From contig NZ_QKZK01000014.1 of NCBI RefSeq assembly GCF_003254275.1, positions 48,568 to 112,567 of the forward strand: a stretch of DNA of 64,000 bases, written 5' to 3'. The notes beneath the pieces were generated by a model. That model was not told the DNA's origin. It was given only the letters and a program-made list of their open reading frames with translations, and did not search any database. Below, one piece after another: positions 30,909 through 39,266 of this stretch (its first letter is position 1; the number at the start of each line of letters is the position of its first letter). The stretch comes from Breznakibacter xylanolyticus (GTDB lineage Bacteria > Bacteroidota > Bacteroidia > Bacteroidales > Marinilabiliaceae). Made by a program: the position numbers and the translations under genes.

Positions 30909-31811
30909 TTAAAAATATCCCTCTCGTTTTCTGTCTTCCATGGCCGATTCGGAGCGTTTGTCGTCGGCACGACCGCCGCGTTCGGTGACGCGCGATGAGG
31001 CCACTTCGTGGATGATGTCCTCCAGGGAGTTGGCCGTCGACAGGGTGAGTCCCGTGCAGGTGACGTCGCCAATGGTGCGGCAGCGCACGTCGCGTATTTC
31101 GGGCACTTCGGAGTCTTTGAGTTTCATGTAGGGAGCCGTGGCCATCCACACCCCGTCGCGGTTAAATACCTCGCGCTTGTGGGTGAAGTAGAGGTTGGGC
31201 AGGGCAATGTTCTCGAGCAGGATGTATTGCCACACGTCCATTTCGGTCCAGTTGCTGATGGGGAACACGCGGAAGTGCTCACCCATGTGCTTGCGACCGT
31301 TAAAGAGGTTCCATAGTTCGGGTCGTTGGTTTTTGGGATCCCATTGGCCAAACTCGTCGCGGTGGGAGAAGAAACGCTCCTTGGCACGGGCTTTTTCCTC
31401 ATCGCGGCGGCCACCGCCCATGGCTGCATCTACCTTGAGTTCTTCCAGAGCATCGAGCAGGGTTACAGTTTGCAGCTTGTTGCGGCTGGCGTTGTACCCT
31501 TTTTCTTCGGTGGCGCGGCCCTTGTCGATGGAGTCCTGCACGTAGCGTACAATGCACTTGCCGCCGGTTTCCTGCATGAGCCAGTCGCGAAAGTCGAGCG
31601 TCTCCTGAAAGTTATGCCCGGTGTCGATGTGCAGGAGCGGGAAGGGCACTTTGGCCGGATAAAAGGCTTTGAGCGCCAGGTGGTACATCACGATGCTGTC
31701 TTTGCCGCCCGAAAAGAGCATCGCGGGACGTTCGAACTGGGCAGCGACTTCGCGCAGCACAAAGATGGATTCGGCTTCCAGTTCGCGAAGATGATTGATT
31801 TGTTGCTTCAT
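30909..31811 (-). CDS. cysD: Sulfate adenylyltransferase, catalytic subunit
   Basis: 300 residues from the ATG at 31811 (MKQQINHLRELEAESIFVLR); the open frame extends 39 codons upstream to 31928 but that part is unlike the family. It is a PP-loop enzyme (SGGKDS at 34-39), with LLHIDTGHNFQETLDFRDW and GRKHMGEHFRVFPISNWTE typical for CysD. With CysN it starts sulfate assimilation in the cytoplasm. No cysH, cysI or transporter gene is adjacent. It starts the cysDN unit on the minus strand. Confidence 0.95.
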   Translation of the reverse strand: MKQQINHLRELEAESIFVLREVAAQFERPAMLFSGGKDSIVMYHLALKAFYPAKVPFPLLHIDTGHNFQETLDFRDWLMQETGGKCIVRYVQDSIDKGRATEEKGYNASRNKLQTVTLLDALEELKVDAAMGGGRRDEEKARAKERFFSHRDEFGQWDPKNQRPELWNLFNGRKHMGEHFRVFPISNWTEMDVWQYILLENIALPNLYFTHKREVFNRDGVWMATAPYMKLKDSEVPEIRDVRCRTIGDVTCTGLTLSTANSLEDIIHEVASSRVTERGGRADDKRSESAMEDRKREGYF

Positions 31812-32045
31812 GCCAAAATGTTTGTGTGGAAGCACTTGGCAGTGATGAAGGCCGCAAAGTGCTTTTCTCGTTTTGATCTGTTTTTTATCTCTGTTACCCG
31901 TTGAAATGGGATGTTTTGCAACATCCAATCTTTTTGTCTTTTATTGGGGTATTTGTTGTAACACTTTTGTGATAAAAGATGTTGCAGGTAATTTCTGCTG
32001 AAAAGGTAGGTTATTGTCGTTAAGCCGCGCCGATTCAACGGGGTG

Positions 32046-32079
32046 GGCGGGTCGTTATCGTGCTTCAAAATGACCCGCC
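32046..32079. repeat. Inverted repeat in the cysD upstream region
   Basis: Perfect 8-bp arms GGCGGGTC and GACCCGCC with an 18-nt loop, 235 nt upstream of the cysD start. Could be an operator or a hairpin in the cysD leader; there is no T-run on either side. Confidence 0.5.
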
Positions 32080-32244
32080 AGGCTTTGTCAACGCAGGCAA
32101 AAATAGCGATTAAAGGCGAATGAGAAAATTTAAGCGCCTTAGTTATTCATATCTGAATGGGATGGAATGCGGGAATTGCCACGCGTGTGGGATGCGGTGC
32201 GTGATATCTTGAAAAAAGCTGATGCCGTGTGCTGACAAAAATTC

Positions 32245-32252
32245 TACATTTG
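32245..32252 (+). promoter_or_regulatory. Candidate -7 box of the sugar-phosphate isomerase gene
   Basis: TACATTTG matches TAnnTTTG and lies 28 nt before the ATG. No TTG is found at the expected -33 distance, so only the -7 element is supported. Confidence 0.4.
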
Positions 32253-32280
32253 CAGGAACAAACACAAACGACACATACAA

Positions 32281-32889
32281 ATGATTCAAGAAGCGGTAAG
32301 AGAAATTTTTCGACGGGAGGCGGAGGCCATTGCCAACATCCCCATCACCGATGCTTTTGAGAAGGCGGTGGAACTGATTCGCGTGCACGTGCACGAACGC
32401 CGTGGCAAGCTCATCACCACAGGCATGGGCAAAGCCGGGCAAATAGCCCTGAATATGGCCACCACGTTCAGTTCAACGGGGACGGCTGCCGTCTACCTTC
32501 ACCCGAGTGAGGCACAGCACGGCGACCTGGGGGTGGTGCAGGACGATGATGTGATGCTGATGATCTCCAACTCGGGCAAGACGCGCGAAATCATCGAGCT
32601 CATCGACCTGGTTCGTCGCCTGGTGCCGTCTATTCCCCTGATTGTGATTACCGGTAATGGCGAGTCGGAGCTGGCACAAGCCTCCGATGCCTGCCTGCTC
32701 ACGGGCAACCCCAAGGAGGTGTGCGCACTGGGGCTCACACCCACCACATCCACCACCGTGATGACGGTGATTGGCGATGCTCTGGTGGTGACGCTCATGC
32801 GTCGCATCAACTTCTCAAATGCCGATTATGCCAAACGTCATCATGGCGGTTACCTGGGCGATAAGTCGAGGAAGCAGGCGGGGATGTGA
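32281..32889 (+). CDS. Single-domain SIS sugar-phosphate isomerase, arabinose-5-phosphate isomerase-like
   Basis: 202 residues, one SIS domain of the KpsF/GutQ/KdsD group. Typical segments are LITTGMGKAGQIALNMATTF, HPSEAQHGDLGVVQDDDVML, MISNSGKTREIIEL and ALGLTPTTSTTVMTVIGDAL. The family normally has about 320 residues with a C-terminal CBS pair; here the protein ends soon after the SIS domain (NADYAKRHHGGYLGDKS), so the regulatory half is absent. Single-domain forms are known in Bacteroides. The probable reaction is ribulose 5-phosphate to arabinose 5-phosphate for Kdo of lipopolysaccharide. No kdsA, kdsB or kdsC gene is nearby. Confidence 0.85.
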   Translation: MIQEAVREIFRREAEAIANIPITDAFEKAVELIRVHVHERRGKLITTGMGKAGQIALNMATTFSSTGTAAVYLHPSEAQHGDLGVVQDDDVMLMISNSGKTREIIELIDLVRRLVPSIPLIVITGNGESELAQASDACLLTGNPKEVCALGLTPTTSTTVMTVIGDALVVTLMRRINFSNADYAKRHHGGYLGDKSRKQAGM

Positions 32890-32973
32890 GGTGAGGGAGA
32901 GTAGAGTTTAGAAGTGGAGGAGTGTAAAAGTGCAATAGAAAAAAAGTAAGAATAATAATTATGGCCTTTGAAG

Positions 32974-32990
32974 CCTCCCCTTTGGGGAGG
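32974..32990. repeat. Intergenic hairpin repeat
   Basis: CCTCCCC, loop TTT, GGGGAGG, in the 128-nt gap before the isochorismatase gene. A similar C-rich/G-rich hairpin is at 38890-38904. It is preceded by GAGTTTAGAAGTGGAGGAGTG, which resembles repeats near 39188. Confidence 0.6.
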
Positions 32991-33017
32991 ATGGAGGGGC
33001 TTTAAAATCATCATACC

Positions 33018-33560
33018 ATGCGATTATTAAAGGATTCGTCCATCGCCATTGTGGTGGACATGCAGGAGCGTCTTTTTCCGGTGATTCATGAGAATGGGGA
33101 GCTGGAACGTCAGATGCAGATATTGGTGCAGGGACTCAGACTGCTTGGGGTGCCAATGGTGGTGACCGAGCAGTACGTGAAGGGCTTGGGACCGACCATT
33201 GCCTCCATCGAAGCGTTGGTGAGCGATTGTCAGCACATCGAAAAGATGGCGTTCAGTTGCTGCGACGAGCCGGCTTTTGCCGAAATGTTGGCCACTTCAC
33301 AGCGCAACACCGTGATATTGGCGGGCATTGAGTCGCACATCTGTTTGATGCAGACGGCCATCGACCTGAAGGCATCGGGTTACGTGCCCGTGGTGGTTGA
33401 AGATTGCGTGTCGTCGCGTTCGGCCAACAACAAACGCATTGCCATGAACCGACTGCGCCAGGAGGGGGTGGTGGTGACTTCGTGCGAGTCGTTGCTGTTT
33501 GAATTGTGCCGTGTGGCCGGGGGGGATGCCTTTAAAGGGATTTCTAAATTGGTGAAGTGA
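33018..33560 (+). CDS. Isochorismatase-family cysteine hydrolase
   Basis: 180 residues. The catalytic triad of the family is visible as D14 (IVVDMQERLF), K76 (HIEKMAFSC) and C109 (GIESHICLMQTA), with the cis-peptide region just before the cysteine. The length fits the small YcaC-like branch, whose substrates are usually unknown; true isochorismate or nicotinamide hydrolysis is not shown. No siderophore or NAD-recycling gene is nearby. Start ATG at 33018 gives the standard N-terminal strand. Confidence 0.88.
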   Translation: MRLLKDSSIAIVVDMQERLFPVIHENGELERQMQILVQGLRLLGVPMVVTEQYVKGLGPTIASIEALVSDCQHIEKMAFSCCDEPAFAEMLATSQRNTVILAGIESHICLMQTAIDLKASGYVPVVVEDCVSSRSANNKRIAMNRLRQEGVVVTSCESLLFELCRVAGGDAFKGISKLVK

Positions 33561-33579
33561 TTTTTTGTTAATTGAATGT

Positions 33580-33610
33580 TTGGGGTTTCATGCCTCTGGC
33601 TGAACCCCAA
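33580..33610. repeat. Hairpin between isochorismatase and SET genes
   Basis: TTGGGGTT (33580-33587) pairs with AACCCCAA (33603-33610), extended by TCA/TGA with one bulge. It may end the upstream transcript weakly, though it has no T-run. It lies just upstream of the chosen SET start. Confidence 0.5.
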
Positions 33611-33634
33611 CCTCTAACCCCTAAACCCCAATCG

Positions 33635-34222
33635 ATGCTCCATCCATCTACCGAACTTCGTTTTGTGAATGACCTGATTGGTCACGGCGTATTTGCCACT
33701 GATTTGATTCCCAAGGGAACCATCACCTGGGTGCGTGATGCCATGGATCGTGAGCTGACGCCCGACCAGATGGATGCGCTACCGGCCATGGTGCGCGAGG
33801 CGTTGCTCACTTATTCGTACCGCAACCACAAGGGGCATTATATCTTTTGCTGGGATTACACCCGTTTTATCAATCATAGCTTTCGAGCCAACTGCATGCC
33901 CACGCCTTATGGTTTCGAGATTGCCGTGCGCCACATTCAGCCCGGCGACCAACTTACCAACGACTACGGAACCCTCAATATCATCGAGCCTTTTGAACCG
34001 TTTGATGAAGGCACCGACCGCAAAGTGGTTTATCCCGACGATTTGGCCACGTACCATCCCGAGTGGGATGTACTCATTGATGAGGCCATTGCCCTGGTGA
34101 ATGGGGTGAAGCAACCTTTACAGTCTGTTTTTTCTACCAACGATTGGGCACAGGTGCAACGACTGGGTGCCGGACATGAAAGGGTGCGCTCGTTGAGAGA
34201 GTGTTGGTGTGTCATATCATAA
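33635..34222 (+). CDS. SET-domain protein (putative lysine methyltransferase)
   Basis: 195 residues from the ATG at 33635; an in-frame start at 33572 would translate the hairpin and a run of CCCC repeats and is unlikely. SET-domain marks are the N-terminal GHGVFATDLIPKGT, the core RFINHSFRANCMPTPYGFE and the closing GDQLTNDYGTLNI. These form the S-adenosylmethionine site and pseudoknot of protein lysine methyltransferases. There is no post-SET cysteine cluster. SET proteins are uncommon in bacteria; targets are unknown and no neighbour hints at one. The stop codon overlaps a 33-nt palindrome by two bases. Confidence 0.82.
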   Translation: MLHPSTELRFVNDLIGHGVFATDLIPKGTITWVRDAMDRELTPDQMDALPAMVREALLTYSYRNHKGHYIFCWDYTRFINHSFRANCMPTPYGFEIAVRHIQPGDQLTNDYGTLNIIEPFEPFDEGTDRKVVYPDDLATYHPEWDVLIDEAIALVNGVKQPLQSVFSTNDWAQVQRLGAGHERVRSLRECWCVIS

Positions 34223-34253
34223 ACCCCGAAGGTCTTGAAGACCTTCGGGGTTT
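34221..34253. repeat. 33-nt perfect palindrome, left of hicBA
   Basis: Arms of 16 bp (AAACCCCGAAGGTCTT and its exact complement) around a single G. An identical copy stands at 34903-34935 on the other side of hicBA. It may also act as a terminator for the SET gene and for hicBA. Confidence 0.85.
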
Positions 34254-34271
34254 GAGTGTAACACTGAATTT

Positions 34272-34511
34272 TTAAAATAATCGGTTGATCAACTCTTGTT
34301 TAGAGAGACCTAAATGATTTGCCACATCAGATAGAATGGCATTGAGTGTTCCAATCTTTAATGGTGTGTGATTTGGGATGGTAATGTGGTGTTGACCATT
34401 AATGTCGGATGTGAGTCGGATGTGACTTCCTGTTTGTCGGGTTGGGTTGTAATTGAATTGCCGCAACGCTTTGGTTAGTTGTGCCGCATCTATGTCCCTG
34501 GGGAGTTTCAT
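34272..34511 (-). CDS. hicA: HicA-type mRNA interferase toxin
   Basis: 79 residues with a small dsRNA-binding-like fold. Family marks are MKLPRDIDAAQLTKALRQF, the catalytic histidine in RQTGSHIRLT and HHITIPNHTPLKIGTLNAIL. HicA cleaves mRNA independently of the ribosome; HicB neutralises it. Its start codon overlaps the hicB stop by 4 nt (ATGA), so translation is coupled. Here the antitoxin gene comes first, unlike the classic hicA-hicB order, but this order is also known. Confidence 0.88.
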   Translation of the reverse strand: MKLPRDIDAAQLTKALRQFNYNPTRQTGSHIRLTSDINGQHHITIPNHTPLKIGTLNAILSDVANHLGLSKQELINRLF

Positions 34512-34714
34512 AAAGCAAAAGTCTCTTCCCTCGTCAAGTGCAGGTGGATAAGTTTGGGTAAATCCTTTTCATCAAAATGGCATTTCACCGCATCAATGAT
34601 GTTGGCTTTTAGTTCATCAATGGTGTTTCCTTCGGTGAAGATCGAATGGTTTACTGCTTTGGCAACGAAACCCCCTTCTTCTGATTCTTCTGCTATGAAA
34701 ACTAATTCGTTCAT
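34508..34714 (-). CDS. hicB: HicB-type antitoxin (short form)
   Basis: 68 residues from the ATG at 34714 (MNELVFIAEESEEGGFVAKA), which begins as HicB proteins do; the ATG at 34738 would add eight residues and is an alternative. The partial RNase H-like fold of HicB is suggested by HSIFTEGNTIDELKANIIDA and VKCHFDEKDLPKLIHLHL. There is no C-terminal HTH or RHH DNA-binding domain, so autoregulation by HicB alone is doubtful. A good promoter lies about 145 nt upstream. Confidence 0.82.
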   Translation of the reverse strand: MNELVFIAEESEEGGFVAKAVNHSIFTEGNTIDELKANIIDAVKCHFDEKDLPKLIHLHLTREETFAL

Positions 34715-34857
34715 TTGTTTGTAATTGAGTCCCTTCATCTCCCAAGAGAGATTGTGGGTGTTTTGTCTTTAATTACTTCTTTAACAGTACTTTATCATCT
34801 TTTGTGCTTTTCTCAGTCATCATTCTTGCAGCTCGTTGCGTTTTTTTACCGTTTAGA

Positions 34858-34888
34858 CAAAGTTACAACACCCTTTGAGATTAAACAA
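34858..34888 (-). promoter_or_regulatory. Probable promoter of hicBA
   Basis: On the minus strand TAACTTTG (34865-34858) matches TAnnTTTG exactly, and TTG (34888-34886) stands 20 nt upstream in the -33 position. The start of RNA would be near 34851, leaving a leader of over 100 nt. It lies just inside the right palindrome. Confidence 0.55.
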
Positions 34889-34902
34889 CGCATTCATGTT
34901 AT

Positions 34903-34935
34903 AAACCCCGAAGGTCTTGAAGACCTTCGGGGTTT
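34903..34935. repeat. 33-nt perfect palindrome, right of hicBA
   Basis: Identical to the palindrome at 34221-34253, including flanking AT and GA. It sits 8 nt before the end of the large BACON gene on the minus strand and could end that transcript. Confidence 0.85.
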
Positions 34936-34943
34936 GAAGAAAT

Positions 34944-37900
34944 TTATCGAATCACCATTTTGATGGTTTTGTCATTCCATTGCACCAGGTAGATGCCTCT
35001 TTTCATGTTTTGGGTGCTGATGTTTTTCTCTCCATTAATTTGTTCAGTCATGATGATTCGCCCCGTGAGATCGGTGAGTGTGACGGGGCCATCCACGTTG
35101 TGCAGACGGATGGTTTGGGTGTCGTTGCAATAGTCGATGTGCCATGCCGGCGATGCTTCAGTTGCTGCGTTGTCGGTTGATTCACCGGGGGCTTGCGTCA
35201 CGGTGATGGTGCGCATCAGTTCGCCCGACGTGGTGATGAGTGTGAGTGTGACGGTTCGTTCCTCGTGGGTGGGGTTGACGGGCGCCGATACGCTGATGCT
35301 TCCTTCCGACGATTTCATCACCCATATTCTCAGCCACTCCTGTTCCGGGGGTGTCAATTGCCAATCGGTGTTAGAAGTGATTTGAATGGTTTGGCTGCCG
35401 CCATCGGCATCAAAGACGATGCTGGGGTGTGACACTTCCAGGGTGGCCGGACTGCCGGTCTGCATGATTGAGAGCGCTACCTGGTGATCGTCATCTACCA
35501 TGATGGTGACGGTGGTTTGGCGATCCTCTGTTGACGGGTTGTTTAATGTCGACAGAATTAGAGTCCCATTTCCGCTGCCTGCTTGCGGGCTCAGGCTGAG
35601 CCAGTCGGCAGTGGTGTGTGCCACCCAGTCGGCGTTGCACATGATGTCAATGGTTTGGTTGTCTTCCTCAGCGTTTAGGGTGAGCGAAGTTGTTGTGCTC
35701 GAAAGAATAATGGCGGCAGCTTCCTGTGTGATAACGACGGTTTGTGGCATCACCCCGTTGGCCAGGATGGTGCAGGAGGCCGTGCGTGATTGCGCCAGCG
35801 GGTTGGCCAGGTGGGTCAGCATGAGGGTGGCGTTGCCCGTTCCGTTTTCGGTGTCGGGCGTGAGCCACGGGGCATCCGATGTGAGCGTCCACGGGGTGTT
35901 TGAAGTGATGACCAGTGATGCTGTGCCCGCACTTGAGGGGAGGGAAAGCGTTTGTGGCGAGATGGAGAAGATGACCCCTTGTGCATTTTGGGTGATGATG
36001 ACTTGCACAGGGGTAATGTCCGGTGCGGTAAAGGTGATGACACCCGACCGTTCCTCGGGTGCAGTGTTCGCCGTGGTTGTGATCGTTGCGATGCCGTTTT
36101 GGTCACCAGTGGCAGGGGTGATGCTCATCCATGGGGTTGCGGTGGCGGCCATCCAGTTGGTGTTTGAGGTAATGAGCAGCGATGTGGTTCCCCCTTCGGC
36201 CGGGAGATTAGCTGTTGGCGGCTGCACCATCAACGTGGGGGTTGCTCCCTGTTGGGTGATGACGATGGACTGATCTGCCACCCCGTCGGCAGTGACGGTG
36301 ATGGTGCCGCTGCGTTGGCTCACGCCCGGGTTGTCGGTGGCCGTGATCGTGAAGGAACTAGTGCCGTTGCCTGAGTTCGCATCTGCATGCAGCCATTCTT
36401 CGTCCGAGGCAACGCTCCACGTCGTGTTCGACACCACGTTGATCGTGCTTTGCCCGCCGATGCTTTCCAGCAGGTTGGTGGTGGTTGCGATGGCAAGGGT
36501 GGGTGCGCCCGCCAGTTGGGTCACCACAATGTTTTTAGACGCCACACCCGATGCCTGCAGGGTGATGGTGACGCTCCGCAGGATGGTGAGCGGGTTGGCG
36601 GCCGCGCTGATGGTGAGCGTGGTGTTTTCGTTGCCCGACGATGGAGACAGCGAAAGCCAGTCGGCCGGGATGCTCGACGCCCAAGCTGTGTTGGCCGTCA
36701 GTTCAATCGGTGCTGTGCCGCCCTCGCCCTCAATGGTGACCGTGTTGCTGCTGACGGATAGTATGGGAGTGATGAACGAGGTGGTGGCGCCGTAAGCCGT
36801 TCCGGTGCTGTTGGTGGCATAAGCTCGCACGTGGTAGGTGGTGCCCGCCACCAGTTGGTCAATGGGCGACGCATAATCGCCCGTGGCGGTGGTCGCGTCC
36901 ATGTCGATGCGGCTGTCGGTCAGCGTGGGTTCCGGGTTGGTAGTGCTGAAGCAGAATCCCCGGACCACGCTGTTGGGTTGTCCGGTGGCGGTGAGCGTGC
37001 CGCGGAGCATGGCCGATGTTTCGGTCACGTTGATGGCTGCGAGGGTAACCACCGTGGGAGGGCTGTCGGGTGTCAGGGTGCTTATTCGATCCACAAGGGC
37101 TTCCCATCCTTTGCGGGTCACCCCGTTGTCGGAAGTAAAGACGATTGTCAGCGCACCATCGTCATTGGATGCGGTGATGCTTTTGAGTATGTCGGGCACT
37201 TTGCCGTCGTCCTGTGCCACGTTGGCCATGAGTGCTGACGGGTTGGCTGTGGCGCTGTTGTAAATACTGATGAAGTCGTAGTTGGCCTCGGTGGCCAGCA
37301 TGGTAAAACGAATGCGCACCGCATGGCCGGCCTTGTCGGGGCGCAGGGTGAGCGTGTAATTGGTTGCGTTGGAGTAGTTGAAGTTGATGCCCCCTTCGTC
37401 AAAAAAGAGGAATTCCCGGTTGTCGATGGTCGCGGTGGCGTTGCCCATTTTGATTTGCGGCATCGGGGCGATGGCGGTGAAGGAGGTGGCATTGTCGGCC
37501 GGGTTGAGGTCGGCCGGGTAGTCGATGGTGGCTTTCACCTGCATGGGGTTGGCAAACAGGATGGATGCCGCCACAGAGTCAATGATGCCCGGTTCGATGT
37601 CTTTGCCGGCCACCTTGGCCAGTTCGGTGCCATCGGGGGCGGTGAACAAGATGTTGTAGTCGGCGCCTTTGACGGGCGAAGTGCTGTAGTTGCGCAGTTT
37701 CAGGTACACGGCGATGGCCTCATCGTTGGGAGGCGTGGTGCTGAGGGGGCGCAGCGACAGTGCCTTGAGATCGTTGGTGTGCAGCGTGATTTGCGACACG
37801 GTGGCATTCCATCCCAAATGAGGGTAGAAGGTGTTGGTGGTGTACACGCAAGTGAGTGCCCCGTCGGGGTTGGTGGCAATCACCTCTTTTTGGTCGTTGG

Positions 37901-38852
37901 TGATGCTGATGTAGTATTGGGCAATGAGTTTGGCGGGGTCGGTTTCCTTGCCGTTGTATATCTTCATGATGTCGTACACGCAGAAAGTCTGAAAGAAGTC
38001 GAAGTTAAGTCGTATTTTCTTTGTGGGGTCGGCCGGGATGAAGGTCGTTTTGTGGGTGGTGCCGTTGGGGTAGCAAAACCATTCGCCACCGGCATCGGTG
38101 TATTTCACGGGAGCATCTACCGTAACATTGCCCTCGAGCACGGGGGTGGGGGCATAGCCGGTGTAGGGCGAGCTGTTGCTGCCACTCAAAGCCAGCACGT
38201 ATAGTTTGCTGCCAATGTCGGACTTGGAGAAGCGCACCGACACGATGTTTTTGTTTTTGGCCGTATCGGGAATGGCCAGCAGATAGTCGAACAGGTTATA
38301 ATCGTCGGCCGTGCCCAGGTATTGGTCGGTGGTGGGATTGAGGGCCCCGCACCCCTTGAGCGCCGGGTTTGAGGTGTTGTTCCATGCCTTGGTGTTGAAG
38401 TTGTAGAACAGGCGTGTTTGGTCGGCAAAGTTCACCTCTACACACACCGACGAGGGGTAGTTGTTGGTCATCAACAGAGCCAGCGTGGCATAGGGCGTGG
38501 GCGTGTTGAACCGGAAGGTCTCGTGGTCGTTGTCCAGACCCACCAGCAGTACGTTGGGCTGACTGTAATCGCGCAGTTGAAAGCTGATTTCGGGGCGATA
38601 GGTGCTTACGATGACCCCGTCCATGGGCAGTCCCAGCGGAGGGGCGATGGGGTTGAGGGTGCTCTGAAAGTCTTTGGCATAAAAGCAGACGCCGGGCATC
38701 AGCGGTTGGGTGATGGAGGATGCCCCGGTGCCGGAGCTGTTGGCAATGGCGTCGTAGTTGAAGCCACTCCCCGCGATGGGGGTAAACGATTGTGCGTTGC
38801 CTGTCAGGTAAATGGATACGAAACAAAGCAACAGGATGCTGAGCGTTTTCAT
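34944..38852 (-). CDS. T9SS-secreted protein with two CUB-like, one FN3-like and six BACON domains
   Basis: 1302 residues. Signal peptide (MKTLSILLLCFVSIYLTGNA), an N-terminal region of unknown fold (to about 245), CUB-like domains at about 245-355 and 474-590 (each with DGALT and a GW near its end), an FN3-like module at about 600-694 (GTTYHVRAYATNSTGTAYG) and six BACON repeats of about 87 residues at 697-1219, each with an Asn-x-x-Trp and a later DWLS- or EWL-like core. The end (MKRGIYLVQWNDKTIKMVIR) is a type A T9SS sorting domain. BACON domains are usually linked to carbohydrate or mucin binding; no catalytic module is visible, so a binding or adhesive role is likely. The next gene upstream is over 700 nt away. 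Confidence 0.88.
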   Translation of the reverse strand: MKTLSILLLCFVSIYLTGNAQSFTPIAGSGFNYDAIANSSGTGASSITQPLMPGVCFYAKDFQSTLNPIAPPLGLPMDGVIVSTYRPEISFQLRDYSQPNVLLVGLDNDHETFRFNTPTPYATLALLMTNNYPSSVCVEVNFADQTRLFYNFNTKAWNNTSNPALKGCGALNPTTDQYLGTADDYNLFDYLLAIPDTAKNKNIVSVRFSKSDIGSKLYVLALSGSNSSPYTGYAPTPVLEGNVTVDAPVKYTDAGGEWFCYPNGTTHKTTFIPADPTKKIRLNFDFFQTFCVYDIMKIYNGKETDPAKLIAQYYISITNDQKEVIATNPDGALTCVYTTNTFYPHLGWNATVSQITLHTNDLKALSLRPLSTTPPNDEAIAVYLKLRNYSTSPVKGADYNILFTAPDGTELAKVAGKDIEPGIIDSVAASILFANPMQVKATIDYPADLNPADNATSFTAIAPMPQIKMGNATATIDNREFLFFDEGGINFNYSNATNYTLTLRPDKAGHAVRIRFTMLATEANYDFISIYNSATANPSALMANVAQDDGKVPDILKSITASNDDGALTIVFTSDNGVTRKGWEALVDRISTLTPDSPPTVVTLAAINVTETSAMLRGTLTATGQPNSVVRGFCFSTTNPEPTLTDSRIDMDATTATGDYASPIDQLVAGTTYHVRAYATNSTGTAYGATTSFITPILSVSSNTVTIEGEGGTAPIELTANTAWASSIPADWLSLSPSSGNENTTLTISAAANPLTILRSVTITLQASGVASKNIVVTQLAGAPTLAIATTTNLLESIGGQSTINVVSNTTWSVASDEEWLHADANSGNGTSSFTITATDNPGVSQRSGTITVTADGVADQSIVITQQGATPTLMVQPPTANLPAEGGTTSLLITSNTNWMAATATPWMSITPATGDQNGIATITTTANTAPEERSGVITFTAPDITPVQVIITQNAQGVIFSISPQTLSLPSSAGTASLVITSNTPWTLTSDAPWLTPDTENGTGNATLMLTHLANPLAQSRTASCTILANGVMPQTVVITQEAAAIILSSTTTSLTLNAEEDNQTIDIMCNADWVAHTTADWLSLSPQAGSGNGTLILSTLNNPSTEDRQTTVTIMVDDDHQVALSIMQTGSPATLEVSHPSIVFDADGGSQTIQITSNTDWQLTPPEQEWLRIWVMKSSEGSISVSAPVNPTHEERTVTLTLITTSGELMRTITVTQAPGESTDNAATEASPAWHIDYCNDTQTIRLHNVDGPVTLTDLTGRIIMTEQINGEKNISTQNMKRGIYLVQWNDKTIKMVIR

Positions 38853-39187
38853 ATAGGGTGGTTTTGGGGTGTCAGTTTAAGCCCCCTAATCCCCCGAAGG
38901 GGGACTGTGGGATTGCTTCTTTAGCCGTTCTTTTGCACTTTCTCACTCTTGTACTTTTGCACTTCTTCCAATGGCACGTTTCATTTGTTGTTGGCGTCGA
39001 TACAAAGTGCAAGTTAAGGGGGGATGCCTGCGGGGTCAATGCTGTTTGAAGCTCGCTGAAAGCATCCGGTCATCATTTGCTGTCGGTTGGTTGTCGAATT
39101 GTGTAGTTTGCTCCCCAATTCTCATGCGTTGATTGCTTTCTGATATTTTTGATGAATGCTGCTTTTGTGGAGGTGGGGGAGGGGGGA

Positions 39188-39240
39188 GAGTTTAGGAGTG
39201 GAAGAGTGGAGGAGTTTAAGAGTTTAGGAGTGGAAGAGTG
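39188..39240 (+). repeat. Direct repeat pair, 32-nt pitch
   Basis: GAGTTTAGGAGTGGAAGAGTG occurs at 39188-39208 and at 39220-39240 without change. Related sequence is found near 32904 and, inverted, near 38930-38970 (CTTTTGCACTTCTTCC). It looks like a dispersed purine-rich element. Confidence 0.65.
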
Positions 39241-39266
39241 CAGAAGTGTGATGCGAAAAAATCAGA

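Larger units (their letters stand above)
31812..32280. other. Divergent intergenic region between cysD and the isomerase gene
   Basis: About 470 nt with no supported gene. It contains a perfect inverted repeat (GGCGGGTC at 32046-32053, GACCCGCC at 32072-32079, 18-nt loop) and a good -7 box for the rightward gene at 32245. I found no TAnnTTTG match for cysD and no riboswitch-like conserved core. Confidence 0.7.

Noticed and set aside
31812..31928. Longer cysD start
   Set aside because: The extra 39 residues are basic and unlike CysD, which normally begins close to the HLRELEAESI segment.
31812..32280. SAM or other riboswitch before cysD
   Set aside because: No conserved riboswitch core could be found on the minus strand; only one inverted repeat is visible.
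35500..36273. 257-residue + strand frame inside the BACON gene, and a similar one at 37323-38204
   Set aside because: Both lie opposite a strongly supported gene and read as low-complexity Val/Ser or Val/Gly-rich sequence, reflecting codon bias.
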